Shown piece after piece: positions 46,203 to 55,981 of a stretch of DNA of 64,000 bases (position 1 is the stretch's first letter; each line of letters opens with the position of its first letter). The stretch lies in the NCBI RefSeq assembly GCF_001467945.1, contig NZ_LNYQ01000013.1, positions 1,401,404 to 1,465,403 on the forward strand, in the 5' to 3' direction. Source of the stretch: Legionella parisiensis. GTDB lineage: Bacteria; Pseudomonadota; Gammaproteobacteria; Legionellales; Legionellaceae. The position numbers and the translations under genes are program-made. The notes below the pieces were generated by a model, which did no database searches, was not told the DNA's origin, and saw only the letters and a program-made list of their open reading frames with translations.

Positions 46203-47474
46203 CTACATTGCGCTGCTTGCATCCACTTCGCTTTCTGTTGCGACCGAATTTTTTGGTAAAAAAGCTAACCCTGTAAATATCAGGAATAGGAGTTGGACTG
46301 CATTACAATAAAGCGCAAAATGAAGGTTATTGTGTTGCTTATAAAATATACTAGCTATTTCTGTCCCTAGTGCACCAACTACCATCACGCATAGGCTAAC
46401 CACTGCAGATGCAGTGCCCTTGCTTACAGGTGTTACAAAAAGGCAGAATCTATTTAAAGGTGCATTAATCACACTTAGTGCAAAGAAGTAAATAATTGTT
46501 CCAGGCAGCAAGTAATAATAGGCATTCCCATAAAGAAAAGGAAGCAAAGAAGTTAACACTGCGCCAATAATCATGATAATGCAGCCTAAAAAAACTATTC
46601 TCTCTATTTTGTATTTATAGGTTAATTGATGTAAAAACCAATTGCCTAAAATGGTTGCACCAAATACAGGGAGTTGCCAAAGCCCATATTGAATCACCGT
46701 AAGTTTTGCCTCAACAATCAAAATGATTGGGGCTAATGCAATCCAGGCAATACAGGGAATACCCACTGTTCCGGCAGCTAAAGTGCCAAAACAAAACTTT
46801 TTATTGGTAAAGAGATCTTTATAGTTTTGAATGACTTTTTGTGCCGAGAATTTTGTTTTCGGAGTGAGCTCCCCACTTCTCTTTATTTGTCCTATAGGTT
46901 CAGGCATGTATCGCCACAATCCCCATAATGCAACAAGAGCACCAATCGCGATAGTCACAAAGATGTAACGCCATGACGTATAATGAATAACTAGGGCTCC
47001 TATGAGAGGGCCTAATAATGGGGCAAGAATCGCAACATTCGCCATAATGGATATCAAGCGAATCGCATCCATCTCTTCAAAAATCTCTTGTATTGTTGCA
47101 TAGCCGATTACACCAATAAAACATAAGCCCATACCTTGAAAGAAGCGAGCTATCAAAAACTGATTCATTGAATTGGATGAAGCAATAAATAAAGTAAAAA
47201 TAAAAAATAGGAATGCACCAACCAGCATCATGGGTCTGCGCCCATAACTATCCGATATAGGACCTAAGAAGATTTGCAGGCTTGCACCTCCAAGAATATA
47301 AACACTCAGCGAGGTAGCCACGGCGGATTCGGGCGCATCAAAAGAACGAACAACATAAATCATGCCTGGCATGATCATGTCGTTGGCAATATAAGTCAAA
47401 AACTCATACATGACAAAAAAACAGGTAAATATAAGTGCCTGTTTTTTTGTTATAGGAATAAGGGGTTCAGTCAT
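46203..47474 (-). CDS. MFS multidrug efflux transporter, MdfA/Bcr-like
   Basis: The 423-residue protein has twelve hydrophobic helices and the drug:proton antiporter-1 pattern. Helix 1-2 reads ANDMIMPGMIYVV, alike to the acidic motif of MdfA; the loop 2-3 motif is GPISDSYGRRPMMLVG, and an antiporter-type motif C-like stretch (NVAILAPLLGPLIGALV) follows in helix 5. This argues for proton-driven export of toxic or lipophilic compounds, though the substrate is not known. It is convergent with the acetamidase-like gene and divergent from the licA-like gene over 104 bases. A weak in-frame start upstream was not needed. Confidence 0.88.
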   Translation of the reverse strand: MTEPLIPITKKQALIFTCFFVMYEFLTYIANDMIMPGMIYVVRSFDAPESAVATSLSVYILGGASLQIFLGPISDSYGRRPMMLVGAFLFFIFTLFIASSNSMNQFLIARFFQGMGLCFIGVIGYATIQEIFEEMDAIRLISIMANVAILAPLLGPLIGALVIHYTSWRYIFVTIAIGALVALWGLWRYMPEPIGQIKRSGELTPKTKFSAQKVIQNYKDLFTNKKFCFGTLAAGTVGIPCIAWIALAPIILIVEAKLTVIQYGLWQLPVFGATILGNWFLHQLTYKYKIERIVFLGCIIMIIGAVLTSLLPFLYGNAYYYLLPGTIIYFFALSVINAPLNRFCLFVTPVSKGTASAVVSLCVMVVGALGTEIASIFYKQHNNLHFALYCNAVQLLFLIFTGLAFLPKNSVATESEVDASSAM

Positions 47475-47578
47475 AACAAGACTCTTGTTGATTCATTTTT
47501 CTTTAATTGTACATCTCTGTAATTCTGTGACTTTTTTTTATATACTCTGTTGAAGTTCAATTTTTGCGAAACAATCTT

Positions 47579-48781
47579 ATGAAATGGTTTTTTTTTGGCG
47601 AAGATAGTGGCAAACCCAGAATTAATGAACGTTTAATGATTTACATCCTTAGTCTACTTGATCCCACCTCGCAGTTCAAGGCATCACTGGTCAATCATAA
47701 ATGGAAAGAACTCATAGAATTAACTCAAAAATACATGAATTTATTGCCGACGATTCATCGCATTCCGCTGTTTTCCAAGGTAGGACTTGATGTAATAAGA
47801 TTAAAATTACTGTCGGGAGGAATGACTAATACTGTATACAGGATCCAAGTAGGACCTGATATTAGCAAGTCACTTTTAAGATTTCCTGGCATCACTTCAA
47901 CTCTTGTTGAACATAGGAGACCGCAACGATGGGTCCTACGAATTCCAGGAGAAGTATCATCATATTCCGTATCGCGTAAACATGAATCAGAAAATGCACG
48001 TAAGGCATCACTTTTGGGGCTTAATGTGCCTATAGAACATTTTGAGCCAGACGGTTTGCAATTAACTAAGTTTATAGAAAACGTTCAAGCTCTAGACGAA
48101 AAAACTTTACAGCGTATTGATATATTACAAACATTGGCTGTCATGGCAAAAAAGCTACATACCTCGGAACATTTTGATAACGATACAGCTGTTTTTGAAC
48201 GTAATGAAGGATTAGTGGAACAATTAAAATTAAAAGATTTTCTGTTCCCTAAAGAAATGGATTTTGTAGTAAAGCAGATGTCTTATTTAAAAAAATTGTT
48301 CTCATCTTATCAAATTGAATTGAGTCCATGCCATAATGACTCAACCCCATTGAACTACATGATGTCGCTTTTTGGATTAAAGAAACAGGAGGTTTTCTAT
48401 CAAATTGATTGGGAGTATTCAAGCAATAATGACTTTATATGGGATCTTGTTTATTTTGCCAGGGAAGCGAAACTCAGCAAGGAACAAGAATTAATTTATT
48501 TAACCGCATATTTTGGGAAAGAAAAACTTACAGATTCAGTCTTGGCATGGTTCAATGCTTACAAACCTGTTGTGGAGTGGTGGATAACTCTTTGGTCCTG
48601 GACCCAATTGGCAAATGAAGCCAAATCTGTGGGTAAGAATGAATATGAAAAGTTGGGGAGCGAGCGTTTCGCAAAGACAGTGGATTTTTTACAAAGCGAA
48701 GAGTATAAGGATGCCATCGCAGTTATTGATTCAGATCGCTTAGATCCTTCTTTTAGTGGTCATCGGTCTTTTAAAGTTTAA
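47579..48781 (+). CDS. licA: LicA-like protein: F-box fused to a choline-kinase/aminoglycoside-phosphotransferase fold, candidate Dot/Icm effector
   Basis: The N-terminal residues 12-50 (RINERLMIYILSLLDP, then KASLVNHKWKELI) match the eukaryotic F-box pattern, which docks to Skp1 in SCF ubiquitin ligases. The rest is a choline/ethanolamine-kinase-like fold: a glycine-rich start (LLSGGMTNTVYRI), the Brenner loop CHNDSTPLN with Asp254 and Asn259, and the metal motif IDWEYSSNND with Asp277 and Glu279. So the kinase residues are kept and it may be active. L. pneumophila has an F-box protein called LicA, and this gene fits it by architecture. The start is unsure: ATG 47579 or a TTG at 47564, both without a clear ribosome binding site. 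Host delivery is inferred. Confidence 0.8.
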   Translation: MKWFFFGEDSGKPRINERLMIYILSLLDPTSQFKASLVNHKWKELIELTQKYMNLLPTIHRIPLFSKVGLDVIRLKLLSGGMTNTVYRIQVGPDISKSLLRFPGITSTLVEHRRPQRWVLRIPGEVSSYSVSRKHESENARKASLLGLNVPIEHFEPDGLQLTKFIENVQALDEKTLQRIDILQTLAVMAKKLHTSEHFDNDTAVFERNEGLVEQLKLKDFLFPKEMDFVVKQMSYLKKLFSSYQIELSPCHNDSTPLNYMMSLFGLKKQEVFYQIDWEYSSNNDFIWDLVYFAREAKLSKEQELIYLTAYFGKEKLTDSVLAWFNAYKPVVEWWITLWSWTQLANEAKSVGKNEYEKLGSERFAKTVDFLQSEEYKDAIAVIDSDRLDPSFSGHRSFKV

Positions 48782-48880
48782 TATGCCTGGTACAGCACAG
48801 CAAAACCAGGAATTTATGGATATGATATGCCTCCGCACCTCTGTTTTTTTTGCTTTTCTGCATCCTGGCTACAAAACCAG
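48782..48880. repeat. Decayed copy of the 6663-type palindromic repeat
   Basis: gcctggtacagcacagcaaa at the left and ctgcatcctggctacaaaa at the right are close to the ends of the intact element at 6663-6745. It lies between the convergent licA-like and exonuclease genes. The arms still face each other but pair imperfectly. Confidence 0.6.
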
Positions 48881-48892
48881 GATTCTATTGTT

Positions 48893-49663
48893 TTAGGCCA
48901 TATGACTCAAAAATTCTTGTAAGTGTTCTTTGTCTTGCTCGGAACTTAAATAGATTTTGAGAGAATCTAGGGCACGGTGATATTCATCATATTGCAGTAT
49001 GCCTCGCATGAGTTCAAATCGTAGGAAAACACAGTATGTATTAAGTACATCTGTTTCACAGTAATTACGAATACTTTTTATTTGGCCTGATAAATACTGC
49101 TCCCATACTTTGGAGCCACTCATGCCCATTTTTCCAGGGAATCCAAGCATACTGGATATCTCATCCAAGGGGGCAAAAGCTTTATTTTGATATCCTGCAA
49201 TGACATCCATAAGATCAAGATGTCGATAATGAAATCGACTTAAGTAATTGTTCCAACGGAAATTTTGTTGATTGTCACCGTTTTCCCAATAAGTGGGTGC
49301 TGTAATTCCATGCAATAAAGAGCGGTAATGTAAAACCGGCAAATCAAAGCCACTCCCATTCCAGCTGACTAATGTCGGGGTATGTTTGTCAATTCCAGCA
49401 AAAAAACGAGTTATTAGTTCCTTTTCGTCAGAGGTTTCATCACCTAATGACCAAACTTTTATTTGTGAGCCATGGCTCATAACTAAAGAGATGGCACAAA
49501 TTTTTTGTAGATAGTGAGGTAAAAAATCATGGCCAACTTTGGAGCGGCGTAATGCAAACATCGCTTCTGCAGTATCTTTATCCGACAATCCGTGCAAATC
49601 ATATAAATTACGTCCTGCTTCAATATCGGGGATGGTTTCTATATCGAATACAAGAATAGTCAT
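48893..49663 (-). CDS. Predicted 3'-5' exonuclease, PolB-like DEDDy domain
   Basis: The 256-residue protein is a stand-alone exonuclease of the family related to the proofreading domain of DNA polymerase B. Exo I is VFDIETIPD (Asp, Glu), Exo II is SWNGSGFDLPVL (Asp), and Exo III is NYCETDVLNTY, with Tyr instead of His, so DEDDy type. There is no polymerase domain. The biological role is not known. Its only neighbours are the convergent licA-like gene and a divergent lytic transglycosylase. An upstream gap of 161 bases contains no further gene. Confidence 0.85.
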   Translation of the reverse strand: MTILVFDIETIPDIEAGRNLYDLHGLSDKDTAEAMFALRRSKVGHDFLPHYLQKICAISLVMSHGSQIKVWSLGDETSDEKELITRFFAGIDKHTPTLVSWNGSGFDLPVLHYRSLLHGITAPTYWENGDNQQNFRWNNYLSRFHYRHLDLMDVIAGYQNKAFAPLDEISSMLGFPGKMGMSGSKVWEQYLSGQIKSIRNYCETDVLNTYCVFLRFELMRGILQYDEYHRALDSLKIYLSSEQDKEHLQEFLSHMA

Positions 49664-49824
49664 TAGCTTAACTTAAATTATCATGAATGAATTCATATCT
49701 TAACACGGGGCAATTCATGGAAATAGTAGTTTATTTTTTAAAATAACAACTTATTTTGAGTTCGTCATGCGTGGATTGTAGCGCTTAAATTTGGTAAAAT
49801 GATCTTTTTATTGTTTGGCTGCTC

Positions 49825-50445
49825 ATGGACGCTTTATTGCAAAATGTTAAGAAGTTGCGAATAGGCTTTTTGTTGTTTACTTTGTTCCTTACTGCTTGTG
49901 TTAGCCATCCTCCTGCGGATGTCAATAACCTTTGTAATATATTTAGACAATACCCTAAATGGTATAAAGACGCTAAGGATGTCGAACGTCGATGGAGGGT
50001 TCCAGTTCCAGTACAAATGGCTATTATCCATCAGGAATCAAAATTTAATGCTCGGGCACGGCCGGCACGCAAAAAACTCTTCTGTGTTATTCCCTGGAAA
50101 AGACCTTCTTCAGCTTATGGATATACCCAAGCGTTAGATGGAACCTGGAGTCACTATAAACAAAATTGTGGAGGATGGTTTGCTTCACGAGGTGATTTTA
50201 GTGATGGTGTCGATTTTATCGGTTGGTATGCAAATGAGGCTTATAAAAAAGCAAGAATTCCTCGTACGGATGCTTATGCACTTTATTTAGCCTACCATGA
50301 AGGTATAGGTGGTTATCAGCGTAAAACCTATTTGAGAAAATCATGGTTAATACCAGTTGCACGCAAAGTCAAAGCGCGTTCACAGCTTTATGCAGCGCAA
50401 CTTAATTCGTGTAAAAGGATGTTTGAATCACGCTCCTGGTTTTAG
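49825..50445 (+). CDS. Transglycosylase SLT domain lipoprotein
   Basis: The 206-residue product has a lipoprotein signal (GFLLFTLFLTACVSH, lipobox LTAC with Cys near residue 26) and a lysozyme-like SLT domain. The catalytic Glu is in MAIIHQESKFNARARP, and further family elements are SAYGYTQALDGTW and LYLAYHEGIGGYQ. It would cleave peptidoglycan glycan strands from a membrane anchor. The gap to adk is 116 bases with no other gene. Which murein context it serves, wall turnover or secretion-machine insertion, cannot be told from sequence. Confidence 0.88.
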   Translation: MDALLQNVKKLRIGFLLFTLFLTACVSHPPADVNNLCNIFRQYPKWYKDAKDVERRWRVPVPVQMAIIHQESKFNARARPARKKLFCVIPWKRPSSAYGYTQALDGTWSHYKQNCGGWFASRGDFSDGVDFIGWYANEAYKKARIPRTDAYALYLAYHEGIGGYQRKTYLRKSWLIPVARKVKARSQLYAAQLNSCKRMFESRSWF

Positions 50446-50561
50446 GTGTTCAATGAGAAAGCTGCCGGGGCGGAAGGTTAGGTTGTATTTGAATTTATAT
50501 GGTTTAATAAGTAATAATATATTCAGTAATTAAAACTGATAGATTACTAAGGAGTTTTTTA

Positions 50562-51230
50562 ATGCGATTAATGCTTTTGGGTGGGCCGGGTGCAGGAAAA
50601 GGAACCCAGGCTTTGCGGTTGATAGAACGTTATCAAATTCCGCAAGTCTCCACAGGTGACATGCTGCGTGCAGCTATTGCACAAGGAACTTCCTTGGGAC
50701 TAAGTGCTAAAAAAATTATGGAAACAGGCGGTTTGGTACCTGATGATATTATTATTGGTTTAGTTAAAGAACGCTTAAAAAAGAGTGATTGTGACAATGG
50801 CTTTCTATTTGATGGTTTTCCTAGAACGATTGTACAGGCAAATGCACTGAAACAAGCAGAGATCTATTTAGATCATGTCATTGAAATTGATGTTAATGAT
50901 GATGAAATTATTAAACGAATCAGTGGACGACGTATCCATCAACCTTCTGGGCGTGTATATCATATTCAAACTCATCCCCCAAAGCGCGAGGGTGTAGATG
51001 ATGTTACTGGTGAGGCTTTAATTCAACGTGAAGATGATAAAGAGGAAACTGTAAGAAAGCGTTTAGAAGTTTATCGCAATCAAACAGCTCCTTTAGTTAA
51101 TTATTATAAATCATGGGCTGAGAGCGGAACTCATGGTGCTCCTGAGTTTCATAGTATTTGTGGTACTGGCGATGTAGAGGAAGTCTTTCAAAAAATTGTC
51201 AATTCAATCGAAGCTAAGGAAGAAATATGA
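50562..51230 (+). CDS. adk: Adenylate kinase
   Basis: Adk interconverts AMP, ATP and ADP. The 222-residue long-form enzyme has the P-loop [10 protein letters not shown], the AMP-site [17 protein letters not shown], and a long LID starting [13 protein letters not shown] without zinc cysteines, then [16 protein letters not shown]. An AAGGAG site lies before the ATG. It overlaps the thioredoxin gene by four bases (ATGA), so the two are cotranslated. Confidence 0.98.
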   Translation: MRLMLLGGPGAGKGTQALRLIERYQIPQVSTGDMLRAAIAQGTSLGLSAKKIMETGGLVPDDIIIGLVKERLKKSDCDNGFLFDGFPRTIVQANALKQAEIYLDHVIEIDVNDDEIIKRISGRRIHQPSGRVYHIQTHPPKREGVDDVTGEALIQREDDKEETVRKRLEVYRNQTAPLVNYYKSWAESGTHGAPEFHSICGTGDVEEVFQKIVNSIEAKEEI

Positions 51231-51592
51231 CAAGCCTCAATGTTACTCATGCTGAGTTTCAATCTCTAATTGATGAAAACGAAATTGTATTTATTGATTT
51301 TTGGGCTGACTGGTGCGCTCCATGTAAACAATTTTCTAAGGTTTATGAGCAAGTTGCTGAACAGTTTCCTAATATAAAATTTGCAAAAGTAAATATTGAA
51401 GCGGAGCAACAATTATCTGATTTTTTTGAAATACGCTCAATTCCTCATCTGATGGTTTTCAAAGAAGGTATTGTAATTTATTCAAATGCTGGCAGTATGC
51501 CAGCCTCTACGCTAAAGGAGCTGGTTGAGCAGGCAGTGGCAGTTGATGTCAGTGCAATAAAAGCGGAGCTTCAAGAAAAGGATGAGAAGTAA
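51227..51592 (+). CDS. Thioredoxin family protein
   Basis: The 121-residue protein has a thioredoxin fold with the redox motif [11 protein letters not shown] and the cis-Pro loop RSIPHLMVF. No signal peptide is present, so it is cytosolic. It is an extra thioredoxin rather than a clear TrxA, judging from the Ala-Pro between the cysteines (WCAPC in place of WCGPC). It is translationally coupled to adk. Its last 44 bases overlap the end of convergent glpD, leaving no room for separate terminators. Confidence 0.92.
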   Translation: MTSLNVTHAEFQSLIDENEIVFIDFWADWCAPCKQFSKVYEQVAEQFPNIKFAKVNIEAEQQLSDFFEIRSIPHLMVFKEGIVIYSNAGSMPASTLKELVEQAVAVDVSAIKAELQEKDEK

Positions 51593-53072
51593 CCTGCGAT
51601 AAGTACTTTGCAAGTTCTTTTTTTCCCACTTCATCGATGATTAGATCGAGCTTGGTCCGTCGCTTGAGTATATCATCACAACTTTGTGCCCATTCTTCTA
51701 AAATCAAATAATCTACTTCAACCTGATAAAGGTAGGTACAGTACTTTTTCCCCAAGGATTCCCTACTATTACAAGGAGCAAGGAATCTTTCCATACGACT
51801 TCCATAAGTATATAAATAGCGCTCTAGTAAGTCTTTATCCATCCATTTGTATTTTTCATTAGCATATTGTGTATATTGCTCAAAATTCATTTCTTCAAAA
51901 ACAGCACCGGGTAAAGGAGTTGAGGCAGTAATTGAAGGACCCATTTGTGGGAATGTCTGCAGAAGTTGGTTGATGACCTCTTCTGCTAATTGGCGATAAG
52001 TGGTTATTTTTCCACCATAAATTGTAATGATAGGTGCCGGTATAAAATGTACTTTATAAGAATAGTCACGGCTTAAAGCCCTTGCCTCCCTGCTTTCATC
52101 GGCAAGTAAAGACCTAATGCCGCTCCAAGTATAAATAATATCTTTTTCGGATATTTTGCATTCAAAATATAAATTAACTAACTCAATTAAATACATAGTC
52201 TCTTCATTGCTAATCGTTGCATTCCCAGGATTATTACCAGTTAATGGAATATCGGTTGTACCTATCATACTAAATCCATGATAAGGAATAACGAAGATGA
52301 TACGTTTGTCCTTATGCTGTAATAAATATGCGTGATTACCCTTATAAATTTGGGGAACAATAATATGACTTCCCTTAATTAAACTAATTTTCTGTCGATC
52401 AGGAGTTTGAGTAAGCTGTTCTACGGATTTAACCCACGGACCTGCCGCATTAATCACTGATTTAGCATAGAGTATATAGCTTGAACCTATTTTAGGTTGT
52501 ACTGTTAATTGCCATAAATTATTTATAATTTCAGCATGAATTACTGTAGAGTGCGTTCGTATGCTTGCTCCATGATTCTTGGCTTGAATTGCATTAACAA
52601 TCGTTAGGCGAGCGTCATCAGTTACCGCGTCATAGAATAGAAAACCCATATTCAGCTTGTTGATCAGGGCAGTAAAATAGTCTTTTTTACTCTTTCTATA
52701 AATTATTTTGCATTTGGGAAGGCGATTTTTGCTGCTCAAATGATCATAAATATATAAACCCAACCGCAAAAACCAGGCAGAACGCATGTGCTTGTCATAG
52801 GGGAGCACCATAGCTTGAGGATGGACCAAATGCGGCGCCAGGTCTAAAAGTCTTTGTCTTTCGGTTATTGCTTTTTTAACCATTCCAAACTCATAGTTTT
52901 CTAAATATCTTAGCCCGCCATGAATGAGCTTTGTACTGCTTGAGGATGTTTTAGAAGCTAAATCATCTTGTTCCAAGAGCACTACAGACAATCCTCTCAA
53001 TGCTGCATCCGCAGCACAACCACAGCCATTGATGCCGCCGCCAATAATTGCAACATCAAAAACCGAATTCAT
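51549..53072 (-). CDS. glpD: Aerobic glycerol-3-phosphate dehydrogenase
   Basis: GlpD oxidises glycerol-3-phosphate to DHAP at the inner membrane, passing electrons to quinone. The 507-residue flavoprotein has the FAD motif VAIIGGGINGCGCAADAALRG, then SSKLIHGGLRYLE, the substrate-site RLTIVNAIQAKNHGA, and near the middle TYTWSGIRSLL-like IYTWSGIRSLLAD. The frame extends to 53114 but the ATG at 53072 has a GGAG site eight bases upstream and fits the family start. It is divergent from glpK over 72 bases, which should hold both promoters. The 3' end overlaps the thioredoxin gene by 44 bases. Confidence 0.95.
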   Translation of the reverse strand: MNSVFDVAIIGGGINGCGCAADAALRGLSVVLLEQDDLASKTSSSSTKLIHGGLRYLENYEFGMVKKAITERQRLLDLAPHLVHPQAMVLPYDKHMRSAWFLRLGLYIYDHLSSKNRLPKCKIIYRKSKKDYFTALINKLNMGFLFYDAVTDDARLTIVNAIQAKNHGASIRTHSTVIHAEIINNLWQLTVQPKIGSSYILYAKSVINAAGPWVKSVEQLTQTPDRQKISLIKGSHIIVPQIYKGNHAYLLQHKDKRIIFVIPYHGFSMIGTTDIPLTGNNPGNATISNEETMYLIELVNLYFECKISEKDIIYTWSGIRSLLADESREARALSRDYSYKVHFIPAPIITIYGGKITTYRQLAEEVINQLLQTFPQMGPSITASTPLPGAVFEEMNFEQYTQYANEKYKWMDKDLLERYLYTYGSRMERFLAPCNSRESLGKKYCTYLYQVEVDYLILEEWAQSCDDILKRRTKLDLIIDEVGKKELAKYLSQVTSHPFLEAPLLLH

Positions 53073-53144
53073 ATTTTGGTCTCCACAAAAAAAGTATACA
53101 CTTACAATATACACATAATAGTTGGGACAAGGAACTCTGCAACA

Positions 53145-54614
53145 ATGAATTATTTACTGGCGCTAGATCAAGGAACGAGTAGCACACGTGCAATGATATA
53201 TACTGTTCATGGTGAATTAGTTGCCACCAGTCAATATCCAATCACACAGCATTATCCTCAAGCGGGTTGGGTCGAACATGATCCGGAAGAAATATGGCAA
53301 AAAACTTTAGCCGCAATGCGTGATGTGGTATCTCAAGTTTCAGTTGATCAGATCGTATCTTGTGGCCTCACTAATCAAAGAGAAACTACTGTTATCTGGA
53401 GTAAAAAAACCGGTGTATGTCTTGCTCCAGCTATTGTATGGCAGGATCGTAGAACAGCTGAATATTGCGATGCTTTGGTAGCTGATGAATCCATGATTCA
53501 AGAGAAAACTGGTTTAATTCCCGATTCTTATTTTTCTGCAACCAAATTAAAATGGCTTTTAGAAAATAATCCTGAAGCGAAAATGTTGGCAGATAAGGGT
53601 GACTTAGCTTTTGGTACCATTGATAGTTTCCTGATTTGGCGCCTAACGACAGAGCATTTGCATTTAACGGATGTGACTAATGCGTCAAGAACGATGCTAT
53701 TTAATATCAAAGAAGAACAATGGGATCTAGATTTACTTAATTATTTTAAAATTCCTGAGTCTGTTTTACCTAAAGTTTGTGCAAGTGACAGTCATTTTGG
53801 GATGATTGATAAACAGTGGATTGGTTTTGAATTACCAATTACAGGAGTTGCTGGTGATCAGCAAGCTGGATTAATTGGCCAAGGCTGTTTCAAAATGGGG
53901 ATGGTAAAAGCAACTTTTGGAACGGGGGCATTTTTATTACTAAATACAGGAAGCAAACCTGTATTATCGCAACATAAACTTTTAACAACAGTGGCTTATA
54001 AGATTCAAGGACAAACAACTTATGGACTGGAAGGAAGCATTTATCATGCGGGCACAGCTGTAAAATGGTTAAGAGACTCAATGAAACTGATTACTCATGC
54101 TGATGAAACTGAGACACTAGCGAATTCATTGAGTGGAAATGAGGGGGTTTATCTCGTTTCAGCATTTACAGGTTTAGGGGCTCCTCATTGGTTATCAGCA
54201 TCTGGTGCATCCATGGTTGGTTTAAGTTTATCGAGTAATAGGGCGCATTTTGCCAGAGCCGTATTGGAAGGTGTTTGTTATCAAACTCGAGAGGTATGTC
54301 TTTGTATGCGAGAAGATAGCCAGTTGGATATATCACTATTACGTGTTGACGGTGGAATGGCGGTCAATCGATGGTTTTTACAATTTTTAGCTGATCAATG
54401 CCAATTAGAGATCCAAAAACCCAAGAATATTGAAACAACAGCTAAAGGTGCGGCAATATTAGCAGCTTTGGGGTGTGGCATCTTTAACTCTTTGGATGAA
54501 CTGCATTCAATTTGGGATGTAGAACAAGCGTTTATACCACAAAGAGCCTTAGAGCAAGTGGAATTGGATTATCGTGGCTGGAGACATGCTTTACAAAAAA
54601 TGGAAGTTAATTAG
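53145..54614 (+). CDS. glpK: Glycerol kinase
   Basis: GlpK phosphorylates glycerol to glycerol-3-phosphate. The 489-residue protein starts MNYLLALDQGTSSTRA, the phosphate-1 motif of FGGY kinases, and has TNQRETTVIW, VWQDRRTAEYC, the second phosphate block VAGDQQAGLIGQ, and VDGGMAVNRWFLQF. The long upstream open frame from 52968 is only the antisense shadow of glpD; the ATG at 53145 is the family start. A facilitator gene (glpF) is not adjacent. With divergent glpD it gives a pathway from glycerol to DHAP; glycerol is a known carbon source of intracellular Legionella. Confidence 0.97.
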   Translation: MNYLLALDQGTSSTRAMIYTVHGELVATSQYPITQHYPQAGWVEHDPEEIWQKTLAAMRDVVSQVSVDQIVSCGLTNQRETTVIWSKKTGVCLAPAIVWQDRRTAEYCDALVADESMIQEKTGLIPDSYFSATKLKWLLENNPEAKMLADKGDLAFGTIDSFLIWRLTTEHLHLTDVTNASRTMLFNIKEEQWDLDLLNYFKIPESVLPKVCASDSHFGMIDKQWIGFELPITGVAGDQQAGLIGQGCFKMGMVKATFGTGAFLLLNTGSKPVLSQHKLLTTVAYKIQGQTTYGLEGSIYHAGTAVKWLRDSMKLITHADETETLANSLSGNEGVYLVSAFTGLGAPHWLSASGASMVGLSLSSNRAHFARAVLEGVCYQTREVCLCMREDSQLDISLLRVDGGMAVNRWFLQFLADQCQLEIQKPKNIETTAKGAAILAALGCGIFNSLDELHSIWDVEQAFIPQRALEQVELDYRGWRHALQKMEVN

Positions 54615-54663
54615 AACTATGAATGCAAGAGTCGTTAGTGAAGTAAGAGGCTAAATACCCACA

Positions 54664-54690
54664 TCCCGCCCCGCGAACAAGTCGTGGGCG
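54664..54690. repeat. Second copy of the CCGCGAACAAG palindrome
   Basis: The core ccgcgaacaagtcgtggg matches the minus-strand core at 9734-9754 with two transitions. It lies between the convergent glpK and gltA genes. The stem is imperfect (ccgcccc against gggcgg). Confidence 0.6.
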
Positions 54691-54709
54691 GATGATTACA
54701 TTTTAGATG

Positions 54710-55981
54710 TTAGGGAACATCTCTGGTTTTTTCACCAGTATAAAGCTGACGAGGTCTACCAATTCTTGATTTGGTGGCAACCATCTCCATCCAGTGACTC
54801 ATCCAGCCAACAGTACGAGCCAATGCAAAAACTACCGTAAACATATTGGTTGGAATTCCTATAGCACTTAAAGTCAGACCCGAGTAGAAATCAACATTGG
54901 GATAAAGTTTTTTCTCAATAAAATAATCATCTTCAAGGGCAATGCGTTCAAGTTCCATAGCGAGCTTGAATAATGGAGCATCTTTAGCTCCTACAGCTTC
55001 CAGAACGTCATAGCAGGTCTGGCGCATTACTTTTGCTCTAGGATCATAACTTTTATAAACACGATGGCCAAATCCCATTAATCGGAATGGATCATCTTTG
55101 TCTTTTGCTCGTTTGATGTAATGTTGAATACGATCAACACTGCCAATTTCTTTAAGCATATTGAGGCATGCTTCATTTGCACCCCCATGCGCAGGTCCCC
55201 ATAATGCACCGATTCCTGCCGAGATGCATGCAAAAGGATTTGCACCAGTTGATCCAGCGAGACGAACAGTTGAAGTAGACGCATTTTGCTCATGATCTGC
55301 ATGCAATATGAAAATTGTATCCATAGCGCGTACCAGGACTGGATCAGGAGTGGAGTTCTCTGTAGGGACACTAAACATCATATGCAAGAAATTTTCGGCA
55401 TAAGACATTTTATTTTGTGGATAGATATAAGGCAATCCTATTGAATATTTGTAACTCATTGCTGCAATAGTAGGCATTTTGGCAACCATACGAATTGCAG
55501 AAATAAAGCGGTCTTCCGCGTTATTCAAATCCATGGTGTCGTGATAAAATGCAGATAGGGCGCCAACCATACCTACCATAATTGCCATAGGATGTGCGTC
55601 ACGACGGAAACCATTCAAGAATTGATACATTTGCTGATGTACCATAGTGTGATTGTTAATTAAATTAACAAACTTCTTCTTCTCTTCAGCATTGGGCAGT
55701 TCACCATTGAGTAAAAGATAACTTACATCAAGAAAATCTTTCTTCTCTGCCAATTGCTCAATAGGATAGCCTCGATAAAGCAATATGCCTTTATCCCCAT
55801 CGATATAGGTAATTTTAGATTCACAGGAGGCAGTCGATAAAAAACCTTGGTCAAAGGTGAAGACGCCATGTGCACCCAGTTGAGTGATATCAATCACATC
55901 ATTCCCTAATGTGGGATTATATACGGGTAATTCAAGCGGTTCTTGGCCTTCAAGGCTAAGTTTAGCTGTTTTTTTTGTCAT
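54710..55981 (-). CDS. gltA: Citrate synthase
   Basis: GltA joins acetyl-CoA and oxaloacetate at the entry of the TCA cycle. The 423-residue enzyme is of the hexameric type II kind found in gamma-proteobacteria. Active-site elements are visible: [16 protein letters not shown] (His), [10 protein letters not shown] (His, near the middle) and [14 protein letters not shown] with the arginine and His, then NVDFYSGL (Asp). The frame is open to 56041, but the ATG at 55981 has a GGAG site six bases upstream and gives the normal start. It is divergent from gyrA over 283 bases. Confidence 0.97.
   Translation of the reverse strand: MTKKTAKLSLEGQEPLELPVYNPTLGNDVIDITQLGAHGVFTFDQGFLSTASCESKITYIDGDKGILLYRGYPIEQLAEKKDFLDVSYLLLNGELPNAEEKKKFVNLINNHTMVHQQMYQFLNGFRRDAHPMAIMVGMVGALSAFYHDTMDLNNAEDRFISAIRMVAKMPTIAAMSYKYSIGLPYIYPQNKMSYAENFLHMMFSVPTENSTPDPVLVRAMDTIFILHADHEQNASTSTVRLAGSTGANPFACISAGIGALWGPAHGGANEACLNMLKEIGSVDRIQHYIKRAKDKDDPFRLMGFGHRVYKSYDPRAKVMRQTCYDVLEAVGAKDAPLFKLAMELERIALEDDYFIEKKLYPNVDFYSGLTLSAIGIPTNMFTVVFALARTVGWMSHWMEMVATKSRIGRPRQLYTGEKTRDVP

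Noticed and set aside
52968-53144. N-terminal extension of glpK
   Set aside because: It is the antisense of the glpD N-terminus; the kinase start motif begins at 53145.
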